Positions 1 through 8,452 of a stretch of DNA of 42,123 nucleotides are shown in pieces. The stretch is from Holophagales bacterium. GTDB lineage: Bacteria > Acidobacteriota > Holophagae > Holophagales > Holophagaceae. The position numbers were made by a program, and so were the translations under genes. How positions within the stretch are numbered: the first letter of the stretch is position 1; each line of letters opens with the position of its first letter. The stretch is from contig JAITFL010000058.1 in assembly GCA_031281385.1 (NCBI GenBank), forward strand, positions 1 through 42,123, read 5' to 3'. The notes under the pieces were generated by a model, which worked only from the letters and a program-made list of their open reading frames with translations, made no database searches and had not been told where the DNA came from.

Positions 1-1
1 A

Positions 2-100
2 GGACGCGCTTTTGTAGCCGCAAAAGACAAGTTGGCGGGCGAATTGGCCGCTGTAAATGCAAGTGGCACATTCACCCGCCATGCCTGGCTCGCCTGTTAG
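2..100 (+). CDS. C-terminal end of an unidentified protein (partial)
   Basis: An open frame enters from the left edge and ends at TAG (98-100), giving about 32 residues that finish in ...RHAWLAC. The segment has a normal mix of residues, with Ala/Lys/Glu-rich helix-like sequence (KDKLAGELAAVNA). It is too short to identify. It is called coding only because the frame is open up to the edge and lies just upstream of a same-strand gene. It could be chance. Confidence 0.4.
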   Translation, partial: GRAFVAAKDKLAGELAAVNASGTFTRHAWLAC

Positions 101-196
101 GTTTCATGTTACCATATTTTTTGGCTTACGTTTTCAATGTTTATCTGGAATGTCAAATTGCTTTCATTATAGATTTTCGTGTCATGGGTCTGCGCT

Positions 197-1888
197 ATGG
201 GTCAACAAATCAAGAATTGGACGGTAGATTCAGGCGATGTGGCACTGTCTGGCGAACTGCGCCGCGCCTTGGGGGTCAGCCATAGGCAGGCCAAGGGCCT
301 GATAGATGCCGGCTGCGTTAGGGTCAACAACGAACTGGCCGCCTCGCACGGCCAAAGGCTGAAAGACGGCGACGCTATTACGGTCAACTTTGATCCCGAC
401 ACTTCCTACCACGAATTGCCAAGGCCTAAAAAAATTTCTGATTCAGAAATAAAGATCCTCTGGGAAGACAAGCACTTGGTGTTCGTGGACAAACCAGCGG
501 GCATGCTCTCTGTCCCCACCGAGATGAGCGACGAGAGCAGCTTAGCGGATGCTTTAGTGGAACAGTATCGCAAAAGAGGCATTAAGAGGCCGCAGATATA
601 CATCGCGCACCGCATTGACAGACATACCACCGGGGTGATCGTCTTTGCCAAGACGCAAGAATCCATTGACGGGCTCAAGAACCTCTTTCACGAGCACAGC
701 ATCAACAGGGTTTACAAGGCCATCTTGGTGGGCGATCTACCGGAAAACGCAGGGGCCTTGCACGACAAGCTAATCGAGCGAACGCGCAGCATGAAAATGG
801 CCGTCGTTGCAAGGCGCTCTGGAACTCCGCCGCCAGAGAGGGCAAAACCGGCTATGACCCATTACCGGGTCATCGAGCGCCTGCCCGGACACACGGTCGT
901 TGAACTCAGATTAGAGACTGGCCGCCGCAACCAAATCAGGGTCCAGTTTGCGGAAAGAGGCTTCCCGCTGCTTGGAGACCATGTCTATGGCACCGCCAGC
1001 CCAATCATTGACCGCCAAGCACTGCACGCCGAGCTTCTGGGGCTGCGCCACCCGGTCACCGATGAAAATATAACTGTCCAAGCGCCGCTTCCAGAAGATT
1101 TCGAAGACGCACTGCGCAAACTACGGGTGCTGCGTAGGGTCGAGAGGGCCAAAGCCGCCATAAAAGGTGAAGATGGGATATTTAAACCCAAAGAAACCAA
1201 AGAGCGCAGAGAGAGCCGAATGGCCCGGTCAGAGGCGCGTCTTAAAGAGAGGACCCAGCGCGCAGGCGAACGGGCGCAGCAAGAAGACCGGCCAAAGTAT
1301 CGCGCCAAGCGCAGCGAAAATGACGACATGCAGTGGGGTCGCCACGATGAAGGCCATGCACCAACAAAGCCAAGGCCAACTCGTTACCGCCGAGAGGAAG
1401 AAAGGGAAACCACCGATTCACCAAGAAAAGCAACAGGGACGCGCCGCGCTGGATTAGACAAAGACTTTACAAGCGCGCCAAAGCGCGGGAAGCGCGAACA
1501 ACGGCCCGACGCCTCCACAAGAAAGCCAAGCAGGGACGGAAACCAAAAGGGAATGCGGGCTTATGGCGAAAAAGATGCACACCGCCGCCACTCGGACGAA
1601 CCACCCGAAAGCAGAGGCCCTCGAAAGAGCTATCCAAGGCGTACGCGCGATGGTGGAGAGGCAGAACCCGGACGCCCCGAATCCAAGCGAAGTCGCACCA
1701 GCTACGGAAGGACCGGGCAAGAATCAAAGGAACCCGCAAAGCGATGGAGCGACAGGCGAGACTCGAAAGCCAGCGGGCCAAAGAGGGGGGAATTTGCCAA
1801 ATATGCGCCCACAAAGGCCAAATCTGGCTCAAAACCTGATTCAGGCTCCAAGCGTCCCGCTAGGCCCCCAAGGCGCAGGGGGCAGTGA
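197..1888 (+). CDS. S4-domain RluA/RsuA-superfamily pseudouridine synthase with long basic C-terminal tail
   Basis: Predicted RNA pseudouridine synthase, converting specific uridines in rRNA or tRNA. An S4 RNA-binding domain (about residues 10-70) is followed by the catalytic domain, which contains the RluA-family motif HRIDRHTTG; its Asp is the expected nucleophile. The RNxIRV-like block (RRNQIRVQFAERGFPLLGD) is also present. The catalytic core ends near residue 315. The remaining ~240 residues are extremely rich in Arg, Lys, Glu, Ser and Pro, with no recognisable fold, and are probably disordered and RNA-binding. An in-frame GTG at 179 is an alternative start; I chose ATG 197, and neither has a clear Shine-Dalgarno. 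Family assignment is firm, but the target uridine cannot be told. Confidence 0.9.
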   Translation: MGQQIKNWTVDSGDVALSGELRRALGVSHRQAKGLIDAGCVRVNNELAASHGQRLKDGDAITVNFDPDTSYHELPRPKKISDSEIKILWEDKHLVFVDKPAGMLSVPTEMSDESSLADALVEQYRKRGIKRPQIYIAHRIDRHTTGVIVFAKTQESIDGLKNLFHEHSINRVYKAILVGDLPENAGALHDKLIERTRSMKMAVVARRSGTPPPERAKPAMTHYRVIERLPGHTVVELRLETGRRNQIRVQFAERGFPLLGDHVYGTASPIIDRQALHAELLGLRHPVTDENITVQAPLPEDFEDALRKLRVLRRVERAKAAIKGEDGIFKPKETKERRESRMARSEARLKERTQRAGERAQQEDRPKYRAKRSENDDMQWGRHDEGHAPTKPRPTRYRREEERETTDSPRKATGTRRAGLDKDFTSAPKRGKREQRPDASTRKPSRDGNQKGMRAYGEKDAHRRHSDEPPESRGPRKSYPRRTRDGGEAEPGRPESKRSRTSYGRTGQESKEPAKRWSDRRDSKASGPKRGEFAKYAPTKAKSGSKPDSGSKRPARPPRRRGQ

Positions 1889-1915
1889 CGCCAAGTTGCA
1901 TTCATCCGAGCCACT

Positions 1916-1933
1916 TGCAAAACCCGCTTTGCA
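1916..1933. terminator. Candidate terminator hairpin between convergent genes
   Basis: TGCAAA and TTTGCA form a perfect 6-bp stem around a 6-nt loop, between the stop of the pseudouridine synthase gene (+) and the stop of the double-receiver gene (-). A T-rich stretch (CCGTTTTATT) follows on the plus side at a short distance. The stem is short, so confidence is low. Confidence 0.3.
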
Positions 1934-1956
1934 GTTGACTCCGTTTTATTCTGGTG

Positions 1957-2772
1957 TCACTCGGCTTGGCCTTCACCTTTAATCATTTGTTTTACCAAGC
2001 TCCTCACCAGCCCTGTCTCAAAGGGCTTGTCGCAAATGGCGGAGACCCCAGCGTCCATAACCGCTGCAAGCCGCCCTTCGTCCTGCTCGCTCGAGACCAT
2101 CAAGATTGGGACAGAGGCCTGGACGCTCTTATGCCTGATGTAGTCCACCAAGCCTAGCCCATCAATATTGGGCATGTTGTAGTCTGTCACCACCAAATCA
2201 TAGAGAACGCTGTCAATCAATGGGATAGCCTCTCTGCCATCAGCCACTTCGGTAAAATTTTCAAAACCTATGCGCTCGAGCACTCGCTTTACATGTTTTC
2301 TGGACACCTTGCTGTCATCAACTATCAGCACTTTTTGGCTCTTTAGGTCAAGGCTGTCATCATTGCTGGCTTCCTCTTCCGCGTTCAAAAAGTCCAGAGT
2401 GTTCAGTATAGAGCGCAACAGTTGGGCCTTGGTGAAAGGCTTGGGCAGGATTGCTATAGAACCCGCCTGCCTCACATCTTCTAGGTTGCGGGGGTCTGTC
2501 TCGCTGGAGATGAGTATGAAAGGGGTGTCGCTGTGGGCATCGCTTCGCCTAATGGAGTAAAGCAATTCCGTCCCTGTCATGTCAGGCAGGTACAGAGCGC
2601 TCATGACCAAGTCGGGCGGAATGGATCCATCAAGGGACTTAATGGTCTCGTTGCCGCTTGACACTTTGCTAACATGCTCAATGCCCATTTCGAACAGGTG
2701 TGTGACGATAATGTTTGCCTGAACGCCGGAAGGTTCTGCTAGGCAGATGCTTAGGTTATGAAGCTCGATCAT
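1957..2772 (-). CDS. Tandem receiver-domain protein (pseudo-receiver + CheY-like receiver), copy 1
   Basis: A 271-residue protein made only of two response-regulator receiver domains (about 7-125 and 146-265) with no DNA-binding or enzymatic output domain. The second receiver is canonical: acidic pair D152/D153, phospho-acceptor D197 in VVTDYNMP, Ser227 and Lys249. The first has kept the fold, Ser89 and Lys111, but has Ala-Glu in place of the acidic pair and Ala59 where the phospho-acceptor Asp should be, so it should not be phosphorylated. It is a close paralogue of the next gene upstream on the same strand (2930-3745), identical in length and domain spacing. A role as phosphorylation-dependent adaptor or CheY/Spo0F-like relay is inference; no histidine kinase is nearby. 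Confidence 0.88.
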   Translation of the reverse strand: MIELHNLSICLAEPSGVQANIIVTHLFEMGIEHVSKVSSGNETIKSLDGSIPPDLVMSALYLPDMTGTELLYSIRRSDAHSDTPFILISSETDPRNLEDVRQAGSIAILPKPFTKAQLLRSILNTLDFLNAEEEASNDDSLDLKSQKVLIVDDSKVSRKHVKRVLERIGFENFTEVADGREAIPLIDSVLYDLVVTDYNMPNIDGLGLVDYIRHKSVQASVPILMVSSEQDEGRLAAVMDAGVSAICDKPFETGLVRSLVKQMIKGEGQAE

Positions 2773-2823
2773 CGGGAAGCCTTTCTAAAAAACGGTTATA
2801 GGGCATTTTCAAAAAATTCCTGA
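2773..2823 (-). repeat. Duplicated 5' leader of the double-receiver genes
   Basis: The leader just upstream of the copy-1 start resembles the leader of copy 2 (3746-3812). Both have AGCCTTTC(T/C)AAAAAA next to the start (plus-strand reading), then GGGCATTT(T/C)CAAAAAA, then an AT-rich segment. The conservation shows that the duplication unit included regulatory or translational leader sequence. Confidence 0.5.
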
Positions 2824-2929
2824 TGTCAATATTGTCGCATGCCTGCCAACAATTATGCGACTCTTTTTCGAGAGTTCCATTTCGGCCATCCCAATGGACG
2901 TTCCCCAATGCAGGCACAGCACTGGCATT

Positions 2930-3745
2930 TCAACCGTCCTGGCCATCCTCGTCAAGCATTTGTTTTACCAAGTTCCTCACCAGTCCAGTCTCAAAAGGCT
3001 TGTCGCATATGGCGGAAACCCCCGCGTTCATCACCGCTGCAAGCCGTTCTTGATCCTGCTCGCTCGAAACCATCAGGATCGGCACGGATCTCTGGATGCT
3101 CTTGTTCCTAATGTAATCAACTAGGGCAAGCCCATCAACAACTGGCATGTTGTAATCCGTCACCACCAAATCGTAAAGGACGCTGTCAATCAGAGAGATA
3201 GCCTCACGACCATCGGCACATTCGGTAAAATGTTCAAGGCCGATGCGTTCCAAAACAGTGCGGATGTGCCTCCTTGACACCTTGCTGTCGTCAACGATCA
3301 GCACCTTTTGGTCTGGCAGGTGAAGGCTGCCTGTCTCGTCCCAATCTTCGTCCGCATTCAAAAAGTCTAATGTGCTATTCACTGCACGCAAAAGCAGAGT
3401 GCCAGTGAAAGGCTTTGGAAGTATCGCTGTAACGCCTGCCTGACGCACACCTTCCAAGTTGCGATGATTCGTTTCGCTTGAAATCAGCATGAATGGCATT
3501 CCGCCGTGGACTGCGTGATTGCGGATAGCAGATATCAATTCTGTTCCGGTCATATCTGGCAGGTAAAGCGCACTCATCATCAAATCGGGGGCATCGCCAC
3601 TATCTAGCATGGCCAAGGCTTCTTTCCCATTGCGGACTTTACTTACATGGGTTATGCCTATTTGAGACAGAAATTTGATGATGATGTTTGCCTGAAGACC
3701 CGAAGGTTCCGCTAGGCAGACTTTAAGGTCAAGAAGCTCTATCAT
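2930..3745 (-). CDS. Tandem receiver-domain protein (pseudo-receiver + CheY-like receiver), copy 2
   Basis: Paralogue of the gene at 1957-2772, also 271 residues and aligning without gaps. It shows the same pattern: the first receiver is degenerate (A59 at the phospho site, Ala-Glu instead of the acidic pair) and the second intact (D152, D153, D197, S227, K249). The C-terminal receivers are much more similar to each other than the N-terminal ones, for example DSVLYDLVVTDYNMP and AGVSAICDKPFETGLVR are shared. The start ATG at 3745 follows GGAAAGG at a long spacing. The DNA upstream of the two starts is also similar (see the repeat at 2773-2823 and 3746-3812), so this is a tandem duplication that included the leader. 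Output partner unknown. Confidence 0.88.
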   Translation of the reverse strand: MIELLDLKVCLAEPSGLQANIIIKFLSQIGITHVSKVRNGKEALAMLDSGDAPDLMMSALYLPDMTGTELISAIRNHAVHGGMPFMLISSETNHRNLEGVRQAGVTAILPKPFTGTLLLRAVNSTLDFLNADEDWDETGSLHLPDQKVLIVDDSKVSRRHIRTVLERIGLEHFTECADGREAISLIDSVLYDLVVTDYNMPVVDGLALVDYIRNKSIQRSVPILMVSSEQDQERLAAVMNAGVSAICDKPFETGLVRNLVKQMLDEDGQDG

Positions 3746-3812
3746 CTGGGCAGCCTTTCCAAAAAATGGAGCGATAAGCGATGGGCATTTCCAAAAAACT
3801 CAGATATTAATT

Positions 3813-3842
3813 ATTACACGCCATGCCACTTTTTTTCGCCAA
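3813..3842 (-). promoter_or_regulatory. Candidate promoter for the double-receiver genes
   Basis: On the minus strand, TTGGCG (3842-3837) is followed after 18 bp by TGTAAT (3818-3813). These are 4/6 and 5/6 matches to the sigma-70 consensus. Transcription would begin about 60 nt upstream of the start at 3745. Found by eye only. Confidence 0.35.
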
Positions 3843-3983
3843 TGATTTTCAATGGTAAAGTTTCAGTCATTGAACTCCAAGACATTAACAATTAGGCAAT
3901 TTGGGTGCCAGCAATCCAAATAGCGCAACCATGCAATTTTGTCTCTGCCGTTTTTTGATGTATGCTGAGAAACTGCAATTGCG

Positions 3984-4859
3984 ATGTTAGAGAACTTCAG
4001 ACAGAATCCCGGCTTTGCGTGGCTACTCTATTTGCTCGTCGTCTTTGGATGGGGTTCTTCCTTCTTAGGCATTCAGTCGGCAATCGAAGGCTTTACAGTG
4101 CTGGGCTATATGTCTGTTAGGAACGCCCTTTCGGCCGTTGGTGCGGCTGCGCTGGCATGGGCGTTAAAAGAATCTTGGCCAGAAAAAAGGGACTTGCCCA
4201 TGGTGCTGATGCAGGGGTTGCTGCTTGTGATGGCCGGGCAGCTTTTCAGCGCAGCATCCCAGAGGTTTCTGAGTACTGGCGTGGCCGGCCTGCTCAATTC
4301 TGGAACAAGCTTATGGGTACCCGTACTGGCAAGCAGGCGTGAGCCGATTTCCAAGCGGGCGCTCCTTGGCATCGTCATCGGGCTATTCGGAGTCGCGCTA
4401 TTGCTCTTACCTGGAGAAAAAATGCGAGTCCATCCCGTTGGTGTGCTGTGCATGCTGTGCGGAACCTTTACTTTCTCGCTGGGCGCAGTGATTCAAAAGT
4501 TGAGGCCCCCGTCCGGAGGGACTTTTTCTATCTTGGCCATCCAGATGTTTATGACTTCTATCATTACTGCGCCCGTTGCCGCGCTTGGCAATGGCTTCAC
4601 GGTTGGGCCGCTCACATTTAAGGTCTGGGCGTCGCTTCTGTTTTTGGTCATTTTCGCCAGCCTGTTGGCATACGGTGCATTCGCCGGCCTCAGCAGGAGG
4701 TGGCCCCCCAGCAGGTTTGGCACATACTCAGTGATCACGCCTATGGTCGCCGTCGGACTGGGGGCGGCAGTACTTAAAGAGCCTCTGACAGCGCGGATGC
4801 TGGCGGCAATGGCGATCACTCTCTTTGGCGTGGCAATGGTGCAAAGAAATAATCATTGA
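3984..4859 (+). CDS. EamA/DMT-family transporter
   Basis: A 291-residue hydrophobic protein with about ten membrane segments arranged as two EamA repeats (residues about 12-140 and 152-288), the standard architecture of drug/metabolite-superfamily permeases. The opening WLLYLLVVFGWGSSFLGIQ resembles the first helix of EamA domains, and the second repeat ends in FGVAMVQRNN. Such proteins export or import amino acids, nucleosides or other small metabolites across the inner membrane; the substrate cannot be inferred. The start ATG has no strong Shine-Dalgarno; a TATGCT box at 3961 could give a very short leader. It stands alone on its strand, downstream of the divergent receiver genes. Confidence 0.88.
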   Translation: MLENFRQNPGFAWLLYLLVVFGWGSSFLGIQSAIEGFTVLGYMSVRNALSAVGAAALAWALKESWPEKRDLPMVLMQGLLLVMAGQLFSAASQRFLSTGVAGLLNSGTSLWVPVLASRREPISKRALLGIVIGLFGVALLLLPGEKMRVHPVGVLCMLCGTFTFSLGAVIQKLRPPSGGTFSILAIQMFMTSIITAPVAALGNGFTVGPLTFKVWASLLFLVIFASLLAYGAFAGLSRRWPPSRFGTYSVITPMVAVGLGAAVLKEPLTARMLAAMAITLFGVAMVQRNNH

Positions 4860-4883
4860 ACTCAAATTAGGTTAATCTGTACG

Positions 4884-4900
4884 TGGCCCGATTTGGGCCA
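4884..4900 (+). promoter_or_regulatory. Hairpin between the EamA gene and the DinB-like gene
   Basis: TGGCCC and GGGCCA form a perfect 6-bp GC-rich stem with a 5-nt loop, 24 nt after the EamA stop and just before the AAAGGAG ribosome-binding site of the DinB-like gene. There is no T tract, so it may be an intercistronic stabilising or attenuating hairpin rather than a terminator. Confidence 0.3.
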
Positions 4901-4919
4901 TCACCTAAAGGAGCGGCAC

Positions 4920-5435
4920 ATGATCCGCAAAGTAGAAGATTTTATCCAAGTTTGGCAAGCCGAGGCCGACAATACAGTAAAAGTTTTCGAGGCCATCCCA
5001 GACAAGCACTCGGAGCAATCAATAGCCGATGGGCACAGGTCGCTCAAGCGCCTGGCATGGCACTTGGTTGAATCCCTGATAGAAATGCCGGGACACTTCG
5101 GCATTCAAATTGATGGACACGAGATGGTGAAAAACAACGCCATTTGCGACCCACCGGCCACGATGTCGGAAATCAAGTCCGCGTATGAAAAGGCGAATGC
5201 CAGCTTTTTGACTGGCTTAAAAAACTGGACGGACGATACGCTGTCGCAGGAAGTTGACATGTACGGCCAAAAATGGACCAAGGGCCAGAGCCTATTCGTA
5301 TTGATGACCCACCAGATCCACCACCGCGGCGAAATGTTCGTGCTGATACGGCAGGCCGGCTTAGTCCCGCCGAACATATACGGCCCTACAAAAGAAGGCT
5401 GGGCGGCCTTTGGGATGGAAGCCCCAAAGGTATAA
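4920..5435 (+). CDS. DinB-fold (DinB/YfiT) family metal-binding protein
   Basis: A 171-residue four-helix-bundle protein of the DinB/YfiT superfamily. The three expected metal ligands are visible: His48 (in RLAWHLVESL) and His131/His135 in the HxxxH-type motif THQIHHRGEM. Members bind a divalent metal and many are thiol (bacillithiol, mycothiol or glutathione) S-transferases or of unknown function; no specific substrate can be assigned. ATG at 4920 is chosen because AAAGGAG lies 7 nt upstream; an in-frame ATG at 4893 has no such site. Upstream on the same strand is the EamA gene (60 bp away) and downstream is valS (83 bp away). Confidence 0.85.
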   Translation: MIRKVEDFIQVWQAEADNTVKVFEAIPDKHSEQSIADGHRSLKRLAWHLVESLIEMPGHFGIQIDGHEMVKNNAICDPPATMSEIKSAYEKANASFLTGLKNWTDDTLSQEVDMYGQKWTKGQSLFVLMTHQIHHRGEMFVLIRQAGLVPPNIYGPTKEGWAAFGMEAPKV

Positions 5436-5452
5436 ACCGTCATCCACTTTGG

Positions 5453-5485
5453 TGCCAGCTTGCCATGAATAGCCGTGGGCTGGCA
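5453..5485 (+). promoter_or_regulatory. Hairpin upstream of valS
   Basis: TGCCAGC and GCTGGCA form a perfect 7-bp stem separated by 19 nt, between the DinB-like stop and the valS start. No U-run follows directly. It could terminate the upstream transcript weakly or act in the valS leader. It is too short to be a T-box, and no T-box core was seen. Confidence 0.3.
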
Positions 5486-5518
5486 GCATGTATGATTTTT
5501 GCTTGAAAGAGGCCCCCA

Positions 5519-8140
5519 ATGAGGGAAATGGAAAAGGCGTTTGATTTCAAAACAGCACAGACAAGATGGTACGAGCGATGGGAGGCGGCAAAAGTATTTG
5601 AGGCGAAGCCAGGCAGCGGCAAGCCACCTTGGTCCATCGTCATACCCCCGCCCAACATTACGGGCAACCTGCACATGGGACACGCGCTTGTGTACACCCT
5701 GCATGACATACTGACAAGATTCAAAAGAGGCAATGGATTTGACGCGCTTTGGGTGCCTGGGGTTGACCATGCAGGCATCTCAACGCAAGTTGTAGTGGAG
5801 CGACAGCTCAAAGAGCAAGAAGGCAAGACGCGCCACGACTTTACGAGAGAACAATTCCTAGAAAAAATATGGCAGTGGAAAGAGCAGTACCAAAGCAATA
5901 TCGAAAACCAGCTAAGGCGCATGGGTGCAAGCGTTGACTGGAGCCGAAAGTGCTTCACCATGGATCCAGAGCTAAACCGCGCAGTCCGCAAAGTGTTTGT
6001 GGAATCATACCACCAAGGGCGCATCTACAAGGGGCCGCGCATGATCCAATGGGATCCTGCAAGCCAAACGGCCCTGTCCGACCTAGAAGTCAACCATGTC
6101 GAAAAACATGGAAAACTTTGGTACATACGCTACCCGCTTGAGGAAGGCGGGGGCCATGTGTCCGTAGCAACCACAAGGCCGGAGACAATGCTAGGCGACA
6201 CGGCAGTGGCGGTACACCCGGACGACGAGCGCTACAAGCACCTGATCGGGAAAAAACTTCGCCTGCCCTTGGCCGGGCGGCTGATACCAATAGTCGCGGA
6301 CGATTTTGTTGACCCCAATTTCGGAACCGGCTGCGTAAAGCTGACCCCTGCTCACGACCCAAATGACCATGCAGCGGCAAAACGATTGAATTTAGACAGC
6401 TTAGAAGTCATCAGTTTCGATGCAAAAATGACCGCCCTTGCAGGAAAACCCTACGAGGGCCTAGACCGCTTCGAGTGCCGGAAGCGGGTAGTGCGAGACT
6501 TGGACGCGCTTGGGCTCGTAGAAAAAATCGAAGATTATGTCCACCAGGTTGCAGTGTCCCAGCGCACAGGGGAAGTCTTGGAGCCACTAGTCTCGACGCA
6601 GTGGTTCATGGATGTAAAGGACGCAGCCAAGGCCAGTTTAGAGGCCGTCAGGAGCGGCAGGATAAAGTTCACCCCCCAGCATTGGGAAAATGTCTGGGAG
6701 CATTGGCTGACAAACATCCAAGATTGGTGCATCTCCCGCCAACTGGTATGGGGACACCGAATCCCGGCTTGGACCTGCGACGACTGCGGAGAACTCCACG
6801 TAGAGATGGAAGCACCCGAAAAATGCCAAAAGTGCGGCCACAAGGCCCTCACCCAAGACCCTGACACCTTGGACACATGGTTCAGTTCGGCACTCTGGCC
6901 CTTCAGCGTATTCGGCTGGCCCGATGACACAGAAGACTTAAAGCGCTACTACCCAACGAGCGTGCTGATCACAAGCTACGATATATTGTTTTTCTGGGTC
7001 GCCCGAATGACCATGGCGGGGCTGACATGGATGAAGGAAATCCCGTTCCGCGATGTGTACTTCAACAGCCTGGTCCGCGACGAGCACGGCCAAAAGATGT
7101 CCAAGACAAAGGGCAACGTCATAGACCCCATACAGAGCATGGACGAATTTGGCACGGACGCCCTGCGCTTTTCGCTGGCGATAATGGCGGCCCCTGGAAC
7201 CGACATCTCCATTTCAAACAGCAGGATGGAAGCCAGCCGCAATTTCTGCAACAAACTTTGGAACGCCGCGAGGTTCGTGCAAATGAGCCTTGGGCCTGAA
7301 GTGACGCTGGGCATTCATCCAGAATTCGGAGAAGCCGAATTCTGGATGATAAGCCGCCTACGGCAATGCATCGCCAGCGCCACAAAGGCGATTGAACAAT
7401 TCCGCTTCCACGAAGCAGCCGAAACGCTTTACCACCTAGTGTGGGACGATTTCTGCTCGACATATATTGAATTGGCAAAGGTCGCCCTTCAAAGCGGCAG
7501 CCCAGCGCAAAAAGCGGCCATCCTGCATTTCTTGGACATCCTGCTGCGCTCCCTCCACCCATTCGTACCCTACGTCACCGAAGAAATTCACGAAGCGGTA
7601 ATTGGCAACAGACTGCCAAAGGGAGAGGGGGCCATGTTGGCCCAGCGAAGCTGGCCGCTGGACGACCCCATCTTGAAGGTGGAAGGCGGGAACACTGGAT
7701 TGATACCGAAGTTCCAAGAAGCGCTGTCAAACATCCTGCGCCTCAAAGCCGAAAATTCAGTTGATCCGGCCAAGCGAATCCCGGCTCTTTGCAATTTGCA
7801 AGAACTAGCTCCATTTGCAGACGCCCTTAAGTCCCTAGCCAAACTGGAGTCCGTGACATTCCAGAATGGCGACCTCTCATCGCCTTCAAGGGCCATAGCC
7901 ATCATCGAGGGAGGCATGGTGGCGCTCGAATTGGCTGGAGTCAAAGACCCAGCCGCCGAAAAAGCCAAGCTAGAGAAAGAGCGCGACAAGCTGTCGCAGG
8001 AGCTGCAGGCCATCAAGGCGCGCTTAAATAACCCAGATTTTCTCGCAAAAGCCGCTCAGAAGGCCATCGAAGCCCAACAGTCGCTCGCAGCCGAAAAAGA
8101 AGCTAGACTTGCGACCGTCCTTGGCGTTTTGAGAGAGTGA
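5519..8140 (+). CDS. valS: Valyl-tRNA synthetase
   Basis: Class I aminoacyl-tRNA synthetase charging tRNA-Val, cytoplasmic. At 873 residues it has the normal length for bacterial ValRS. The HIGH signature appears as HMGH (residues 52-55, within PPPNITGNLHMGHAL) and the KMSKS loop as KMSKT (526-530). Between them is the editing (CP1) domain with the TTRPETMLGDTAVAVHP block. The anticodon-binding region follows, and the last ~65 residues form the Lys/Glu-rich coiled-coil arm (ELAGVKDPAAEKAKLEKER) typical of ValRS rather than IleRS or LeuRS. Start ATG 5519 follows GAAAGAGG at 6-nt spacing; ATG 5528 is a possible alternative. Confidence 0.97.
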   Translation: MREMEKAFDFKTAQTRWYERWEAAKVFEAKPGSGKPPWSIVIPPPNITGNLHMGHALVYTLHDILTRFKRGNGFDALWVPGVDHAGISTQVVVERQLKEQEGKTRHDFTREQFLEKIWQWKEQYQSNIENQLRRMGASVDWSRKCFTMDPELNRAVRKVFVESYHQGRIYKGPRMIQWDPASQTALSDLEVNHVEKHGKLWYIRYPLEEGGGHVSVATTRPETMLGDTAVAVHPDDERYKHLIGKKLRLPLAGRLIPIVADDFVDPNFGTGCVKLTPAHDPNDHAAAKRLNLDSLEVISFDAKMTALAGKPYEGLDRFECRKRVVRDLDALGLVEKIEDYVHQVAVSQRTGEVLEPLVSTQWFMDVKDAAKASLEAVRSGRIKFTPQHWENVWEHWLTNIQDWCISRQLVWGHRIPAWTCDDCGELHVEMEAPEKCQKCGHKALTQDPDTLDTWFSSALWPFSVFGWPDDTEDLKRYYPTSVLITSYDILFFWVARMTMAGLTWMKEIPFRDVYFNSLVRDEHGQKMSKTKGNVIDPIQSMDEFGTDALRFSLAIMAAPGTDISISNSRMEASRNFCNKLWNAARFVQMSLGPEVTLGIHPEFGEAEFWMISRLRQCIASATKAIEQFRFHEAAETLYHLVWDDFCSTYIELAKVALQSGSPAQKAAILHFLDILLRSLHPFVPYVTEEIHEAVIGNRLPKGEGAMLAQRSWPLDDPILKVEGGNTGLIPKFQEALSNILRLKAENSVDPAKRIPALCNLQELAPFADALKSLAKLESVTFQNGDLSSPSRAIAIIEGGMVALELAGVKDPAAEKAKLEKERDKLSQELQAIKARLNNPDFLAKAAQKAIEAQQSLAAEKEARLATVLGVLRE

Positions 8141-8452
8141 AGCAACAACAATTTGGGGAACTATATACTTGATTCCACAAACATGAATAATGCATTGACG
8201 GTCGGCATTGCGTCCAAGATGAAACGAGTTACATCTAAGACTGACGAGCCCTCCCGTGTTGTGCCTGGCTAAGTGCATCCCGCATAAACTGGTATGGTTG
8301 GCACCTAGCCTTTTGGAATCCCGCTGTGGGTGGGTGTTTGCAGCTTCTGGGTTGTGGCTAAATTCCACTTGCCCCCTATCCCCCCTTTGGACTACGATAA
8401 AATCATCGAGGATCAGCGGCGCACTACCGCCCGTTTTTGCCGGAGGCAACAC
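8141..8452. other. 312-bp intergenic stretch between valS and the RCC1-repeat gene
   Basis: No convincing gene on either strand. It holds one copy of the dispersed ~28-bp repeat (8151-8180). The reading frame of the RCC1 gene stays open upstream to about 8330 but has no ribosome-binding site there, whereas GGAGG precedes ATG 8453. I see no clear promoter or RNA gene. Confidence 0.5.
8151..8180 (+). repeat. Dispersed ~28-bp repeat, copy 1
   Basis: Core GGGAACTATATACTTGATTC, continuing CACAA. Two more copies lie at 9932-9960 (opposite orientation, about 23/29 identical) and 15668-15695 (same orientation, 22/25 identical over the core). All three are intergenic and just downstream of a stop codon. 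The pattern resembles REP-like elements moved by IS200/REP-associated tyrosine transposases, but no transposase is in the window. Confidence 0.6.

Noticed and set aside
1563..1982. Open frame on the plus strand in another frame of the pseudouridine synthase tail
   Set aside because: It lies inside the Arg/Lys-rich repeat-like coding sequence, has no ribosome-binding site, and its translation has the same biased composition expected from a shifted low-complexity gene.
5105..5770. 221-codon open frame on the minus strand
   Set aside because: Antisense to the DinB-like gene and the start of valS, both clearly real; composition is shadow-like (rich in Cys, Ser, His).
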